Assembly (NCBI GenBank): GCA_035529895.1
Contig: DATKVV010000041.1
Span: forward strand, 93,304 to 157,303
Source: JAUWKC01 sp035529895
GTDB taxonomy: Bacteria > Planctomycetota > Phycisphaerae > Sedimentisphaerales > Anaerobacaceae
Reading direction: 5' to 3'
Length of the DNA stretch: 64,000 nt
The translations under genes and the position numbers were made by a program. The stretch's first letter is position 1. Each line of letters opens with the position of its first letter. Below are positions 27,131 through 36,039 of this stretch, in pieces. The notes beneath the pieces are model-generated. The model ran no database searches and was not told where the DNA came from. It worked only from the letters and a program-made list of their open reading frames with translations.

Positions 27131-27610
27131 ATGACAACCGCGAACTCGGAAAGAACAGATCTGGCCGGCGCAAAAACCAGCTTGGAAACTGACGCCAGCC
27201 AGAGGGCCGCAATCTTAATTGTTAACGACCATGCCGGATTACGTAACGGATTGATGCGGCTTATCGGTCAAGAAGGCGAAGTCGGTGTTTGTATCCAGGC
27301 CGGCGGCGCCGGCCAGGCCCTCGAAACCATCGACAACCACCAAATAGATCTGGTCATCGTTGACATCTCTAAAGCCAACCCCGCTGGAATCGAGCTCACT
27401 CAGGAAATCAGGTTGAGGTGCCCAAATCTGCCTCTTCTGACTCTTTCTATAGATGATGACCTGCTCCGCGAGCAACTGCTCTCATTGGACGCGGACCAGG
27501 GGTATCTTGCCGCTCGGCAAGCCGGTGAACAAATCATTGCCGCCATCCGATATGTCCAATTATTATTGAGAAGTCGGTTGGGAGGTTTTACAGTTCTTGT
27601 CAAAATCTGA
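27131..27610 (+). CDS. Diverged receiver-domain protein, paralogue of the preceding gene
   Basis: About 160 residues align with the receiver just upstream: AILIVNDHAGLRNGLMRLIGQ, LVIVDISKANPAGIELT with the phospho-acceptor Asp kept, and LSLDADQGYLAARQAGEQII. The acidic pair is changed (ND in place of DD), and the conserved Lys of the switch region appears lost. No DNA-binding domain follows. The gene is probably a decayed or pseudo-receiver duplicate. The ATG at 27131 is chosen; an upstream TTG at 27125 is possible. Confidence 0.75.
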   Translation: MTTANSERTDLAGAKTSLETDASQRAAILIVNDHAGLRNGLMRLIGQEGEVGVCIQAGGAGQALETIDNHQIDLVIVDISKANPAGIELTQEIRLRCPNLPLLTLSIDDDLLREQLLSLDADQGYLAARQAGEQIIAAIRYVQLLLRSRLGGFTVLVKI

Positions 27611-27622
27611 GGGAACGGAAAA

Positions 27623-28150
27623 ATGCCAAAATTAGGGCAAAGTTTTGCAAAAGTGGCCTTTATCTCGTCCTTCTTGCCGAGCAAATGTGCAATTGCCACT
27701 TTCACCTCGGACTTAAGCAAAAATCTGCGACTGGCTGGCGGGGAAGACTTTGAACCGGCCGTTTTTGTTATCCGGTCCGACCCCGCCCAGAACTACCAAA
27801 AACCGGTGAAATTTAGGATGCACCGGGATATCAGATACGATTTTCTCGCCGCCGCCAACTACATCAATCTTGGTGGCGGGGACATTGTCTCGGTGCAGCA
27901 CGAGTTTGGACTGTTCGGCGCCGAGGCCGGCTGCTATCTGAACCTCCTGCTCAAAAGGTTAAGAAAGCCGGTGACAACAACTTTGCATACAGTACTGGAA
28001 AAACCATCGGCCGCCTCCTTTGATGCCTTGGCTCGCGTGTGCCCCACTTCGGACACCGTGGTGCTTATGAACAAAAGGGGTCTCAGAATGCTGCGGAAAA
28101 TCTACAGCGTGCCCGGGGACAAAATCAGCCTGGTTCCTCACTTGCAATAA
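27623..28150 (+). pseudogene. Truncated family 4 glycosyltransferase (N-terminal domain only)
   Basis: The 175 residues match the N-terminal half of a GT4 enzyme: VAFISSFLPSKCAIATFTSDL, DIVSVQHEFGLFGAEAG, LRKPVTTTLHTVL and KISLVPH. In the full-length family this last motif continues as HGIPD and the nucleotide-sugar binding C-terminal domain, which is absent here: after PHLQ there is a TAA. Such proteins are often encoded beside GH130 enzymes; a GH130 relic exists at 44539-44802. The piece is unlikely to be active. Confidence 0.75.
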
Positions 28151-28284
28151 CGCTGAAAATGAAAACACCGGTTGCCGGGACACGGCTGAATAAGACCGCC
28201 GCGAGAAACAAAGCCCCGCCTCTATGAAACGCTTGGTGCGCGGGACACAAAGGTCAAAAATATTCACAGAAAGGAGTGTGAAAA

Positions 28285-28683
28285 ATGACGAGTCATGTAG
28301 CCTCTGCACTTCAGTGTGAAGAAAATCTGTTCTGCGGGGTCAATACCGTCAAAGACATGAAGAATATGACCGACCTCGAAAAGAAGCATCTGCCCGTTAT
28401 CACCGCCCCCAAAAAGGTCGGGAAAGGTGAATGCTTTGAAATTATGGTGGAGGTCGGCAAGCTCATGACGCATCCGAACGAGCCGGGCCACTTCATCGAG
28501 TTCGCTGAGCTATACGCCGACCATACCTATCTCGCCAGGGTCGACTTTACGGCCAGAACAACCTGCCCGATTATGAAGGTTTGCGCCGCGCTGGACCATA
28601 CCCACGGCAAGCTGCGGGCCTTTGCCCACTGCAACCTGCACGGGACATGGGAAGGCCGGGCCGACATTGAAGTTGCTGATTGA
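28285..28683 (+). CDS. Superoxide reductase (neelaredoxin/desulfoferrodoxin type)
   Basis: The 132-residue protein begins after AAAGGAGTGTGAAA. It contains the catalytic iron-site motifs: EKKHLPVI with the active-site Lys and a His ligand, HPNEPGHFIEFAELY with two His ligands, and CNLHGTWEG with the Cys and last His ligand. The N-terminal rubredoxin-like centre I is absent, so it is a one-iron enzyme. It reduces superoxide to peroxide in anaerobes. Neighbouring ferredoxin, flavoprotein and ferritin-like genes suit a redox-stress set. Confidence 0.92.
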   Translation: MTSHVASALQCEENLFCGVNTVKDMKNMTDLEKKHLPVITAPKKVGKGECFEIMVEVGKLMTHPNEPGHFIEFAELYADHTYLARVDFTARTTCPIMKVCAALDHTHGKLRAFAHCNLHGTWEGRADIEVAD

Positions 28684-28756
28684 CCGCGCCGCAGGGACTG
28701 CCGGGCGGGGTGCCGGCTAAAGTCGCCGCCGGATAACGTGGGAACGGAGCCAAAAT

Positions 28757-28966
28757 ATGCCTGAAGTTGAAGATACTCCAGAGAATTTCAGAGTCTGTAT
28801 GCAGCGAAATTGTTCCAGTTGCCCAACCTATCCCAAAGGCAAAGGCGAAGGTCTTTACTGTGCGCGAGGTCGGAGCAACTGCCGGATTGAGAGAAAAGGA
28901 TGCAACTGCCCCGAGTGTCCCGTGTGGCTCAACAACAGCCTGACCGCTATGTACTATTGCGGTTGA
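28757..28966 (+). CDS. Cys-rich DUF2769 protein
   Basis: The 69-residue protein has ten Cys in the DUF2769 order: CMQRNCSSCPTYPKGKGEGLYC, then C in RSNCR, GCNCPECPVW and the final YYCG. The family probably binds metal or a cluster; its role is not known. It lies between superoxide reductase and ferredoxin genes on the same strand. Confidence 0.8.
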   Translation: MPEVEDTPENFRVCMQRNCSSCPTYPKGKGEGLYCARGRSNCRIERKGCNCPECPVWLNNSLTAMYYCG

Positions 28967-29140
28967 GAACAAGAGTCGTCAAACGAAGGGCTGACCGCCG
29001 AATGGCAGAACGATCGAATAAGTTTATAGAGTCTGGACGCAGTTTTGTTTTCTCAGTCCCGCAAGTTTTTACGAAGGGACCTGCGGAACCAAAAATGCTC
29101 TTAAAAATATGTTGCACTATTTATTCATGGGAGAAAAGAA

Positions 29141-29332
29141 ATGAAAGTACATGTTGACCCCGGTCTTTGCAGCGGCTCAGGTGCGTGTGTTGATACCTGC
29201 CCGCAACTCTTCGAACTCAACCAGGAGGGCGTCTCCACCGCCAAGACGGAGAATGTTCCGGAAGACCTCCAGCAGAAATGTAAGGAGGCGGCCGAAAATT
29301 GTCCGACCCAGGCAATCTCCATCGAGGAATAG
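29141..29332 (+). CDS. Single-cluster ferredoxin with Ser at the second ligand position
   Basis: The 63-residue ferredoxin starts after TGGGAGAAAAGAA. The cluster motif is CSGSGACVDTCP followed by the distal ENCPTQAI. The second Cys of the usual CxxCxxC is Ser, so only three Cys of the set remain, as in 3Fe-4S or site-differentiated 4Fe-4S ferredoxins. It is a small electron carrier and may serve the neighbouring superoxide reductase or flavoprotein. Confidence 0.9.
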   Translation: MKVHVDPGLCSGSGACVDTCPQLFELNQEGVSTAKTENVPEDLQQKCKEAAENCPTQAISIEE

Positions 29333-29449
29333 TATGAGTTTCGTACTTTGACAGTTCAATTTTCAAAAGCGCAGATCCATCGCCAAGTTGTGTTGTACAG
29401 TGTGTACGAACTTGACAACCGCCGAAACAGTTTGAAAAAGAGGTGTACC

Positions 29450-29881
29450 ATGCAAGTAACTGAAATCATGACCCGTGGCATAGAAATGATCGATGCCGAT
29501 GCCTCGTTGACCGAGGCCGCTAAAAAAATGAGGTCCCTTAACGTCGGGGCGCTGCCCGTTTCCAAAGGTGACAGTCTGATTGGTATGATTACAGACCGTG
29601 ACATAACTGTGCGGGTGATTGCCGAAGGCAGGGACCCGAAAACTACGCATGTTAGAGACGCTATGACGCCGGAAGTATGCCACTGCCGCGACGACGAAGA
29701 CGTTTACGAAGCCGCCAGAATGATGGAGGAAAGGTCGATACACCGGCTGCTTGTCCTCGATAGAAATGATAAGCCCGTCGGCTTTGTCTCACTGGCGGAT
29801 TTCGCCGTCAAGACTCGCGACGAGCATCTGGCCTGGGAAGTCCTTGAGAGAATCTCTGAGCCGGCCTGCCCACACCGATAG
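29450..29881 (+). CDS. CBS-pair protein
   Basis: The start is MQVTEIMTRGIEMID at 29450 with AGAGGTG upstream. The 143 residues are a tandem CBS pair: VTEIMTRG ... VGALPVSKGDSLIGMITDRDI, then VRDAMTPEV ... SIHRLLVLDRNDKPVGFVSLADF. Such stand-alone pairs bind adenosine nucleotides and sense energy state. The partner protein is unknown. Confidence 0.92.
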   Translation: MQVTEIMTRGIEMIDADASLTEAAKKMRSLNVGALPVSKGDSLIGMITDRDITVRVIAEGRDPKTTHVRDAMTPEVCHCRDDEDVYEAARMMEERSIHRLLVLDRNDKPVGFVSLADFAVKTRDEHLAWEVLERISEPACPHR

Positions 29882-30007
29882 GCCGTCGCCGCCGTACCAA
29901 CTGGTTTGGAAAATATTGGAAAAGGAATTCGAAACAAAACTTTCTGCGGAAAATCCGGCCCTAAGTCGGATGAGGCCGGTTTTCCCGGCAGAGCGGGAGA
30001 CAAGTAG

Positions 30008-30766
30008 ATGATGAAGATTACCGCATTCAACGGCAGCCCTTGGGGCCAAGAGGGACATACCCATCTGATGACCCGAGGGTTCCTGGCCGGGGCCGCGCAC
30101 GCCGGCGCCGGCACCCAGACTCTACAACTCGCTCAAAAAAAAATCGAGCCCTGCCACAGATGCGGTGTTTGTTTCTATAAAACGCCGGGCAAGTGTGCGC
30201 TCAAGGACGATATGGCCGGTCTCATACGTGAATTCAGGGCCTCGGATGTCGTCGTATTTGCTACGCCTGTCTACATCGACAATGTGACAGCTCTCATGAA
30301 AGCTTTCATAGACAGACTAAACCCACTCCTTGAGCCCCACTATGACAAAGATTCCTCCGGTGAATACAGACGACGCAGCCGATTTGAGAATTACCCGCGG
30401 TTCGTAATAATCTCCAGTTGTGCCTTGCCCGAGCAGACTAATTTCCAGGTCCTGCGAATATTCTTCAGACGAATGGCCAGAACCTTCCACGCCGAAGTTG
30501 CAGGCGAAATTTACCGCGCCGCCGCCGGCCTCCTGCTTCTAAGCAAACAGGACGTACGATTTCAGCCCGTGGTAAAAGAATACATAACGCTCCTGCACGC
30601 CGCTGGAGAAGAATTTGTCAAGACCGGTCGAATCAGCGAGCAAACGTCCGGAAAACTCGAAACGCCCATCGTTGACCCTGACGAGTACGCCGAGGATGCA
30701 AATAAAATATGGGACCACCTACTGCCCAAAACAGGTTTAACCCTGCTTGCAGGAGTTCTTGACTAA
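30008..30766 (+). CDS. Iron-sulfur flavoprotein-like NAD(P)H-dependent FMN oxidoreductase
   Basis: The 252-residue flavodoxin-fold protein has the FMN loop ITAFNGSPWGQEGHT, the compact cysteine motif CHRCGVCFYKTPGKC (C-x2-C-x2-C-x7-C) typical of archaeal and anaerobe iron-sulfur flavoproteins, and VVVFATPVYIDNVTALMKAFIDR. The C-terminus is longer than in the smallest members. It would pass electrons between ferredoxin or NAD(P)H and small acceptors such as oxygen or peroxide, in line with the adjacent redox genes. Confidence 0.88.
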   Translation: MMKITAFNGSPWGQEGHTHLMTRGFLAGAAHAGAGTQTLQLAQKKIEPCHRCGVCFYKTPGKCALKDDMAGLIREFRASDVVVFATPVYIDNVTALMKAFIDRLNPLLEPHYDKDSSGEYRRRSRFENYPRFVIISSCALPEQTNFQVLRIFFRRMARTFHAEVAGEIYRAAAGLLLLSKQDVRFQPVVKEYITLLHAAGEEFVKTGRISEQTSGKLETPIVDPDEYAEDANKIWDHLLPKTGLTLLAGVLD

Positions 30767-30932
30767 TTGGGTAAAATGGCGCAATTTCCCGGAGCTGAAA
30801 AGGGCGGCCGGCCCGCGGTTTCCGCCCGAATGCGTTTTATGCCGAGTTGGTAAAAAAACAATCTGTTTTGATAATAGCAGTATAACTGAAAAAACCAGTA
30901 TCCCTTAACTCTTTTGCCAAAGGAGTCTCATA

Positions 30933-31511
30933 ATGACTGTAACAGCTTCCACCATGATGCCTCTGGGCACCAAAGCGCCGGATTTTGCCCTGCCCGATAC
31001 CAAAAATAACGTGGTGGCGATGACGGATTTCAAGGACGCGCCGGCTCTCCTGGTCATCTTTATGTGCAACCATTGTCCCTTTGTTAAGCACATCCTGCAT
31101 CCAATGGTCCAACTAATCAAACAATACCAGCACAAAGGAGTTGCCGTCGTCGGAATAAGCTCGAATGACGTCGACAACTTCCCCGAAGACAGCCCGCAGA
31201 TGATGGCGAAGGCGGCCAAAGAAGCGGGTTTCACTTTTCCCTATCTTTATGACGCAACTCAGGAGGTCGCGAAGGCGTTTCAGGCTGCTTGCACACCTGA
31301 TTTCTTTCTGTTCGATAAGGACAGAAGGCTTGTTTACAGAGGCCAGATGGATGACAGCAGGCCGGGCAACAATATACCTGTAACAGGCTCTGATCTGCGA
31401 GCGGCCCTTGACGCTGTACTTGAAAAAAAGCAGGTTTCTCAGAAGCAAAAGCCGAGTATGGGCTGCAATATAAAGTGGAAACACGGAAGCGAGCCGCAGT
31501 ATGCGAGCTGA
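30933..31511 (+). CDS. Thioredoxin-fold peroxiredoxin-like protein
   Basis: The 192-residue protein matches the AhpC/TSA-redoxin group of the PRX-like type: GTKAPDFALPDTKNNVV, LLVIFMCNHCPFVKH with a CxxC, VAVVGISSNDVDNFPEDS and AAC-TPDFFLFDKDRRLVYRG. It probably acts as a cytoplasmic thiol peroxidase or disulfide reductase. It follows the flavoprotein by 166 bases and precedes a ferritin-like gene. No signal peptide is seen. Confidence 0.88.
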   Translation: MTVTASTMMPLGTKAPDFALPDTKNNVVAMTDFKDAPALLVIFMCNHCPFVKHILHPMVQLIKQYQHKGVAVVGISSNDVDNFPEDSPQMMAKAAKEAGFTFPYLYDATQEVAKAFQAACTPDFFLFDKDRRLVYRGQMDDSRPGNNIPVTGSDLRAALDAVLEKKQVSQKQKPSMGCNIKWKHGSEPQYAS

Positions 31512-31610
31512 CGGACGCTATCATGCGTGCTCGTATCGCTTGCTTAAGGCGGCGTCTGCCTTTAGGTGGTAAGCTTCCGTAATTTAGAACCATTGTACAG
31601 GAGATAGAAA

Positions 31611-32033
31611 ATGGATTTAACATTGAAAAAGCTGATAGATTTGTTGAATGCGGATTTGGAATTGGAGTATTCAGCCGCAATCCAATACATAAATCATGCG
31701 GCGGTAATGACGGGAGCGGCGTACGGAGACATCATAAAAGAACTCAAAATTCACGCAAATGAGGAGGTCCAGCACGCCATGACCCTCGCAGACCAGATTG
31801 ATTATCTGGGCGGCTCCCCGACCGTCAATGTGGGTAAAATACTGACTTCCGAGGACAACGATGAAATGCTTCAGCACGACCTCGATGCCCAAGAAGATGC
31901 TATAAAAAGGTATAAGATGCGTGTGGAGCAGGCCGAGCAGCTAAAAGAATTCGCCCTCGCCCAGCAGCTCAGAACCATCCTCGCCATGGAACAGGAGCAC
32001 GCAATGGACCTTAAGCAGGCGCTCGGAAAATAG
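31611..32033 (+). CDS. Ferritin-like (bacterioferritin-type) di-iron protein
   Basis: The 140-residue four-helix protein starts after CAGGAGATAGAAA. It has di-iron ligands in LNADLELEYSAAIQYINH, ELKIHANEEVQHAMTLADQI and ILAMEQEHAMDL, the pattern E ... ExxH ... E ... ExxH. It is close to bacterioferritin-type or DPS-like proteins and would store or detoxify iron. It is the last redox gene before the arsenosugar operon, 262 bases further on. Confidence 0.88.
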   Translation: MDLTLKKLIDLLNADLELEYSAAIQYINHAAVMTGAAYGDIIKELKIHANEEVQHAMTLADQIDYLGGSPTVNVGKILTSEDNDEMLQHDLDAQEDAIKRYKMRVEQAEQLKEFALAQQLRTILAMEQEHAMDLKQALGK

Positions 32034-32295
32034 TCCTTATGACCAGGCGCCCCCAAAGCGGGTCTTGCAGACATGGCTGTACCCGGCGCCGACCGTAAAC
32101 GCAAAAAAGTTTGCCTGAGCAGGCCCGGCATTGCCGCCGCGGGAACCGGTACAGCCCGGACTGTGGCGAAGACCCTATAAAAATGTCCGCTGTAAATAAC
32201 GAATTATTATAATCGGCAAATGAGGGCTACTGCATGTTGTCTCTGGAAGCGACCGGACAAAGGCCGTAGCCCCATTGCAGTGGGAATTGCCAAAA

Positions 32296-33033
32296 ATGGG
32301 TAAGGCTGAGAACAGGGCAACAACCCAAAAACCGCCGAATAAATGTAAATTCTCAATAGTCATTCCCGTTCTGAATGAGCAGGAGCATATTAACCCTGTT
32401 CTCGAACATCTGAAAACCCGCACCGGCTCGGAAACTTGCGAAATAATAGTCGTCGACGGCGACCCGGCGGCCGGGACTATAAACGCCATCCAAAACGGCC
32501 AGGTAATCAAGATGACCGCCGATACAGGCCGGGCCATACAAATGAACGCCGGCGCCGCCCAGGCTCACGGCGAAATCCTTGTCTTTTTACACGCTGACAC
32601 TAAACTGCCCCCCAACGCGCTTGAAAAAATCGACCGGGTTTTAGAAAACCCCAAATACGTCGCCGGGGCTTTCAACCTCGAAATAGATTCGGACAAGCTG
32701 CTGCTCAGGTACATCGCCGCCCGCGCCCGTTTCCGTTCCCGTCTCAACAGAATCCCCTACGGTGACCAGGTCATTTTCATAAGGCGACAATACTTTGACA
32801 AAATCGGCCGATTCAAAGAAATCCCCCTCATGGAAGATGTCGACCTCATGCGACGCATAAAAAAAGACAAGAAAAAAATCCATATACTCAAGGACAGAGT
32901 AACTACCTCCCCCCGCCGATGGGAAAGGGACGGTATCTTGTACACCACGCTCAGGAATCAGGTGCTCGTCGCCTTGTATTACTTGGGCGTCAGCCCCGAA
33001 AGCCTTGCTAAATGCTATTGGAGGCATTCATAA
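32296..33033 (+). CDS. TIGR04283-type glycosyltransferase of arsenosugar clusters
   Basis: This GT-A fold family 2 enzyme of 245 residues shows FSIVIPVLNEQEHINPVL, EIIVVDGD, the AIQMNAGAAQAHGEILVFLHAD block and IPYGDQVIFIRR ... IPLMEDVDLMRRI. The family is found beside ArsM and ArsS and was earlier named 'rSAM/selenodomain-associated transferase 2'. The ATG at 32296 is used; an upstream TTG at 32275 is possible. Its stop overlaps the arsM start (TAATG). It may transfer or modify a sugar on the arsenosugar, but the exact reaction is not known. Confidence 0.85.
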   Translation: MGKAENRATTQKPPNKCKFSIVIPVLNEQEHINPVLEHLKTRTGSETCEIIVVDGDPAAGTINAIQNGQVIKMTADTGRAIQMNAGAAQAHGEILVFLHADTKLPPNALEKIDRVLENPKYVAGAFNLEIDSDKLLLRYIAARARFRSRLNRIPYGDQVIFIRRQYFDKIGRFKEIPLMEDVDLMRRIKKDKKKIHILKDRVTTSPRRWERDGILYTTLRNQVLVALYYLGVSPESLAKCYWRHS

Positions 33034-34109
33034 TGACCCCTAAAACTAAGGACTTAAGTTCCCAACCCGCGTATGAAACTGTAAAAGAGTATTATGGACA
33101 AGTGCTGCAAGGCACTTCCGACTTAAAGACCGACGCCTGCTGCACCTCTGAGACTTTCCCCCCCCGCGTAACCGACATCCTGCCCTTAATCAACGACGAA
33201 ATCAAAAATAAATACTACGGCTGCGGCTCCCCCGTCCCACTTTGCATTGAGGGCCTGAACGTCCTCGACCTCGGCTGCGGCACCGGAAGAGACTGTTACG
33301 TAATGTCAAAACTGACCGGCCCCCATGGGTTCGTGTACGGCATCGATATGACGCAGAACCAAATTGCCGTCGCCGGAAAGTACATCACTGAGCAAACCGC
33401 TCTATTCGGCTACAGCAAGCCCAACGTGGACTTCATCTTCGACTACATCGAGAGCCTGCACAAACACTTCGAAAAGGAATCGCTGCACCTGGTGACATCC
33501 AACTGCGTGATTAATCTCACCGAAGACAAGGAAGTCATCTTTAGACAGGTCTACGAAGTCCTCAAATTCGGCGGGGAAATGTTTTTTGCCGACATCTACA
33601 CCGACCGAAGAGTGCCCGAGAAAATCTCAAGAGACCCTGTCCTCCGCGGAGAATGTCTCGGCGGGGCCCTCTATTACAGGGACTTCGAGAGAATTGTGCG
33701 AAAAGTCGGCTTCGCGGACCCCAGGGTCTTCTCCAAGAGAATCGTCCGCATCAACAACGAAGAAATCCAGGATTTAGTGGGCAATATCAACTTCTGGTCC
33801 ATCACATACCGGCTGTGGAAAATCCGGGACCTCGAAGACGCCTGCGAAGACTACGGCCATACCGCAGACTACAACGGCCGCATACCGGAGTCCCCCTTCA
33901 AGTTCCAGCTTGACAGCGGACACCTCTTCTACAGGAACAGACCTGAAAGGGTGTGCGGCAATACCGCCCTTATGCTGTCTCAAACCAGATTCAGGAAATA
34001 CTTCGAGGTATCCGGCGGCTTCCGGGAGCATTTCGGAGCTTTCGAGGGCTGTCAAAGCCGCGCCCCAAACACCAAAGCCGACCCCGCCGACTCAAGTTGT
34101 TGTTCGTGA
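33033..34109 (+). CDS. arsM: Arsenite S-adenosylmethionine methyltransferase
   Basis: The start at 33033 shares its A with the previous stop and has TTGGAGGCATTC upstream. The 358-residue protein has SAM motif I VLDLGCGTGRDCYVMSKL and VYGIDMTQNQIAVAG. The As(III)-binding Cys C158 (VTSNCVINL) and C208 (LRGECLGGALYY) are 50 residues apart, exactly as C174 and C224 in the well-studied algal ArsM. C36-C37 (DACCTSE) supply further thiols, and the C-terminus ends in a Cys pair. It would methylate arsenite stepwise to dimethylarsenic, the substrate for ArsS. Confidence 0.93.
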   Translation: MTPKTKDLSSQPAYETVKEYYGQVLQGTSDLKTDACCTSETFPPRVTDILPLINDEIKNKYYGCGSPVPLCIEGLNVLDLGCGTGRDCYVMSKLTGPHGFVYGIDMTQNQIAVAGKYITEQTALFGYSKPNVDFIFDYIESLHKHFEKESLHLVTSNCVINLTEDKEVIFRQVYEVLKFGGEMFFADIYTDRRVPEKISRDPVLRGECLGGALYYRDFERIVRKVGFADPRVFSKRIVRINNEEIQDLVGNINFWSITYRLWKIRDLEDACEDYGHTADYNGRIPESPFKFQLDSGHLFYRNRPERVCGNTALMLSQTRFRKYFEVSGGFREHFGAFEGCQSRAPNTKADPADSSCCS

Positions 34110-34139
34110 CCAATGAGACTCAAATAAGGATAAAAGCAG

Positions 34140-35105
34140 ATGGCTGTCGATTTTGGAGAGGCAATAGCAGGTATAAACCCGGCGTTGCTCCGTTTTGACG
34201 CCCTTCAAACGTTGCAGGTAAATCTGGGCAACCGATGCAACCAGAGCTGCGCGCATTGTCACGTCCAGGCTGGGCCCAATGGCAAAAAGATAATGCCACG
34301 ACAGGTAATGCAACAGATTATCGATTTCCTGCGAAAACGACCCGGTCTCTGTGTTGACATGACCGGTGGCTGCCCCGAACTCAACCCCAACTTCAGATTC
34401 TTTGTTGATAACGTCTGCAGGCTGGCTCGGCCCCTGATGGTCCGAACGAATCTAACCGTCTTGCTCGAACCTGGCCTCGACTGGGTCTCCACGTGGTATC
34501 GCAGCCATAAAGTGGTCGTTATCGGCTCGCTGCCCTGTTATACAGAAGAAAACGTAGACAAACAGCGCGGGCCCAACGTGTTCTCGAAAAGCATACGGGC
34601 AATCCGGATGCTCAACGAGTTGCGCTACGGTCGTAACAACGGCTTGGAGTTGGACCTCGTTTACAATCCGGGTGGGGATTTCCTGCCCAGCCCGCAGGAG
34701 AAACTGGAGGCCGATTACAAAAGGGAGCTTCACGATAGGTATGGCATCAGCTTCAACAAGCTTTTCACAATAACAAACGCACCCATCGGGAGATTCAAAA
34801 GGTATCTGCAGGCCAACGGCTTGCTCGAACAGTATCTCAAACTCCTGATGGAGAATTTCAATCCTGACGCTGCGGGAAACATTATGTGTCGCAACCTTGT
34901 GAGCGTTGACTATCGCGGCATATTGTACAATTGTGATTTTAATCAGGCGCTCGGACTGCCTATTATCGACGCCAAAGGCAGCACGGTAACGATTGAACAG
35001 CTTGAGCATGTTCTTTCCAGTGAGTTGGAAATAATAACCGGCGAGCACTGCTTTTGCTGCACGGCCGGTGCCGGCTCAAGCTGCACCGGCTCGCTTGTGA
35101 AATAG
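34140..35105 (+). CDS. arsS: Radical SAM enzyme ArsS (arsenosugar biosynthesis)
   Basis: The 321-residue protein has the radical SAM motif CNQSCAHC (C33, C37, C40) in a TIGR04167-type context: LQVNLGNRCNQSCAHCHVQ, VDMTGGCPELNPNFRFFV, and the Cys-rich C-terminal domain with MCRNLVSVDYRGILYNCDFNQ and HCFCCTAGAGSSC. Some members carry selenocysteine in the terminal part; here all positions read as Cys. ArsS joins the 5'-deoxyadenosyl moiety to dimethylarsenic, giving the core of arsenosugars. It starts 30 bases after arsM. Confidence 0.92.
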   Translation: MAVDFGEAIAGINPALLRFDALQTLQVNLGNRCNQSCAHCHVQAGPNGKKIMPRQVMQQIIDFLRKRPGLCVDMTGGCPELNPNFRFFVDNVCRLARPLMVRTNLTVLLEPGLDWVSTWYRSHKVVVIGSLPCYTEENVDKQRGPNVFSKSIRAIRMLNELRYGRNNGLELDLVYNPGGDFLPSPQEKLEADYKRELHDRYGISFNKLFTITNAPIGRFKRYLQANGLLEQYLKLLMENFNPDAAGNIMCRNLVSVDYRGILYNCDFNQALGLPIIDAKGSTVTIEQLEHVLSSELEIITGEHCFCCTAGAGSSCTGSLVK

Positions 35106-35154
35106 AGCGACCTTAAGACAGGTTGGATTACTCCGAAGAAAAGGGAGTGTCAAC

Positions 35155-36039
35155 ATGCGAAACATTTGTATGCCGTTTGCATTTGCCGGGTTCTTGATGA
35201 TAACCATCACTTCTGATTCCCGCACCTCGGCTGTCGGTGCCAATAGCGGACGATTCAGTTACGACAGCTACGCAACCACGCTCAAGAAGTATGTAGATGA
35301 TACAGGGATGGTCAATTACGCGGGATTGAACACTGACCCCGCAAAGCTAAAGGCCTTTGTGGACAGCATGGGCCGCCTGGATCCGAATGTCTATGACAGG
35401 TGGAACGAAAAAGAGCAAATCGCCTTCTGGCTCAACGTCTACAACGGCCTGACGCTGAAGGTAATCATCGACAACTATCCCATAAAGCCTTCCTTTTTCA
35501 GGTCCAGAGTTTATCCCAAAAACAGTATCCGCCAAATCGCCGGCGTCTGGGATAAGATAACCTTTAGGGTTATGGGGCGGGACTTGACCCTCGGACATAT
35601 TGAGCACGAGGTCCTTCGCAGGAAATTCGACGAGCCTAGAATACACATGGCCATGGTCTGCGCTGCTATGAGCTGTCCACCCCTTCGAAACGAGCCCTAT
35701 ACCGCCCAAAAGCTTGGCCAACAGCTTGACGACCAAAGCACAAAGTTCCTCACAAACAGCAAAAACTTCAGGATAGACCGCTCGAAAGCGCTGCTTTATC
35801 TCTCGCCGATTCTGAAATGGTTCGACAGCGACTTTGTCAATAAATACGCGCCCCGGGAAAACATCGGCATGCATAACCGCGAGACTTCCGCCGTGCTTAA
35901 TTTCATTGCCGGCTATCTCCCCCCGTCGGAGAGGGACTTTGTCCTCAAAGGCAATTTCAAAATCAACTATTCCAAATACGACTGGTCCCTCAATGAGCAA
36001 GAGCGACCGGCCGCGAGAAAAAATCAAAATGAGCCCTGA
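35155..36039 (+). CDS. DUF547 protein, exported
   Basis: The 294-residue protein has an N-terminal hydrophobic leader (MPFAFAGFLMITITSDS) and then a DUF547 domain: EQIAFWLNVYNGLTLKVII, LTLGHIEHEVLR, HMAMVCAAMSCPPLRNEPYTA and a final CPP-type motif region. DUF547 proteins are often found in arsenosugar operons, but the function is undetermined; the conserved His and Cys suggest an enzymatic or cofactor-binding role. The next gene overlaps its end by 11 bases. Confidence 0.85.
   Translation: MRNICMPFAFAGFLMITITSDSRTSAVGANSGRFSYDSYATTLKKYVDDTGMVNYAGLNTDPAKLKAFVDSMGRLDPNVYDRWNEKEQIAFWLNVYNGLTLKVIIDNYPIKPSFFRSRVYPKNSIRQIAGVWDKITFRVMGRDLTLGHIEHEVLRRKFDEPRIHMAMVCAAMSCPPLRNEPYTAQKLGQQLDDQSTKFLTNSKNFRIDRSKALLYLSPILKWFDSDFVNKYAPRENIGMHNRETSAVLNFIAGYLPPSERDFVLKGNFKINYSKYDWSLNEQERPAARKNQNEP

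Noticed and set aside
34140..35105. Selenocysteine codon in ArsS
   Set aside because: The frame runs from ATG to a normal stop with Cys at all terminal positions, so no in-frame TGA needs to be read.
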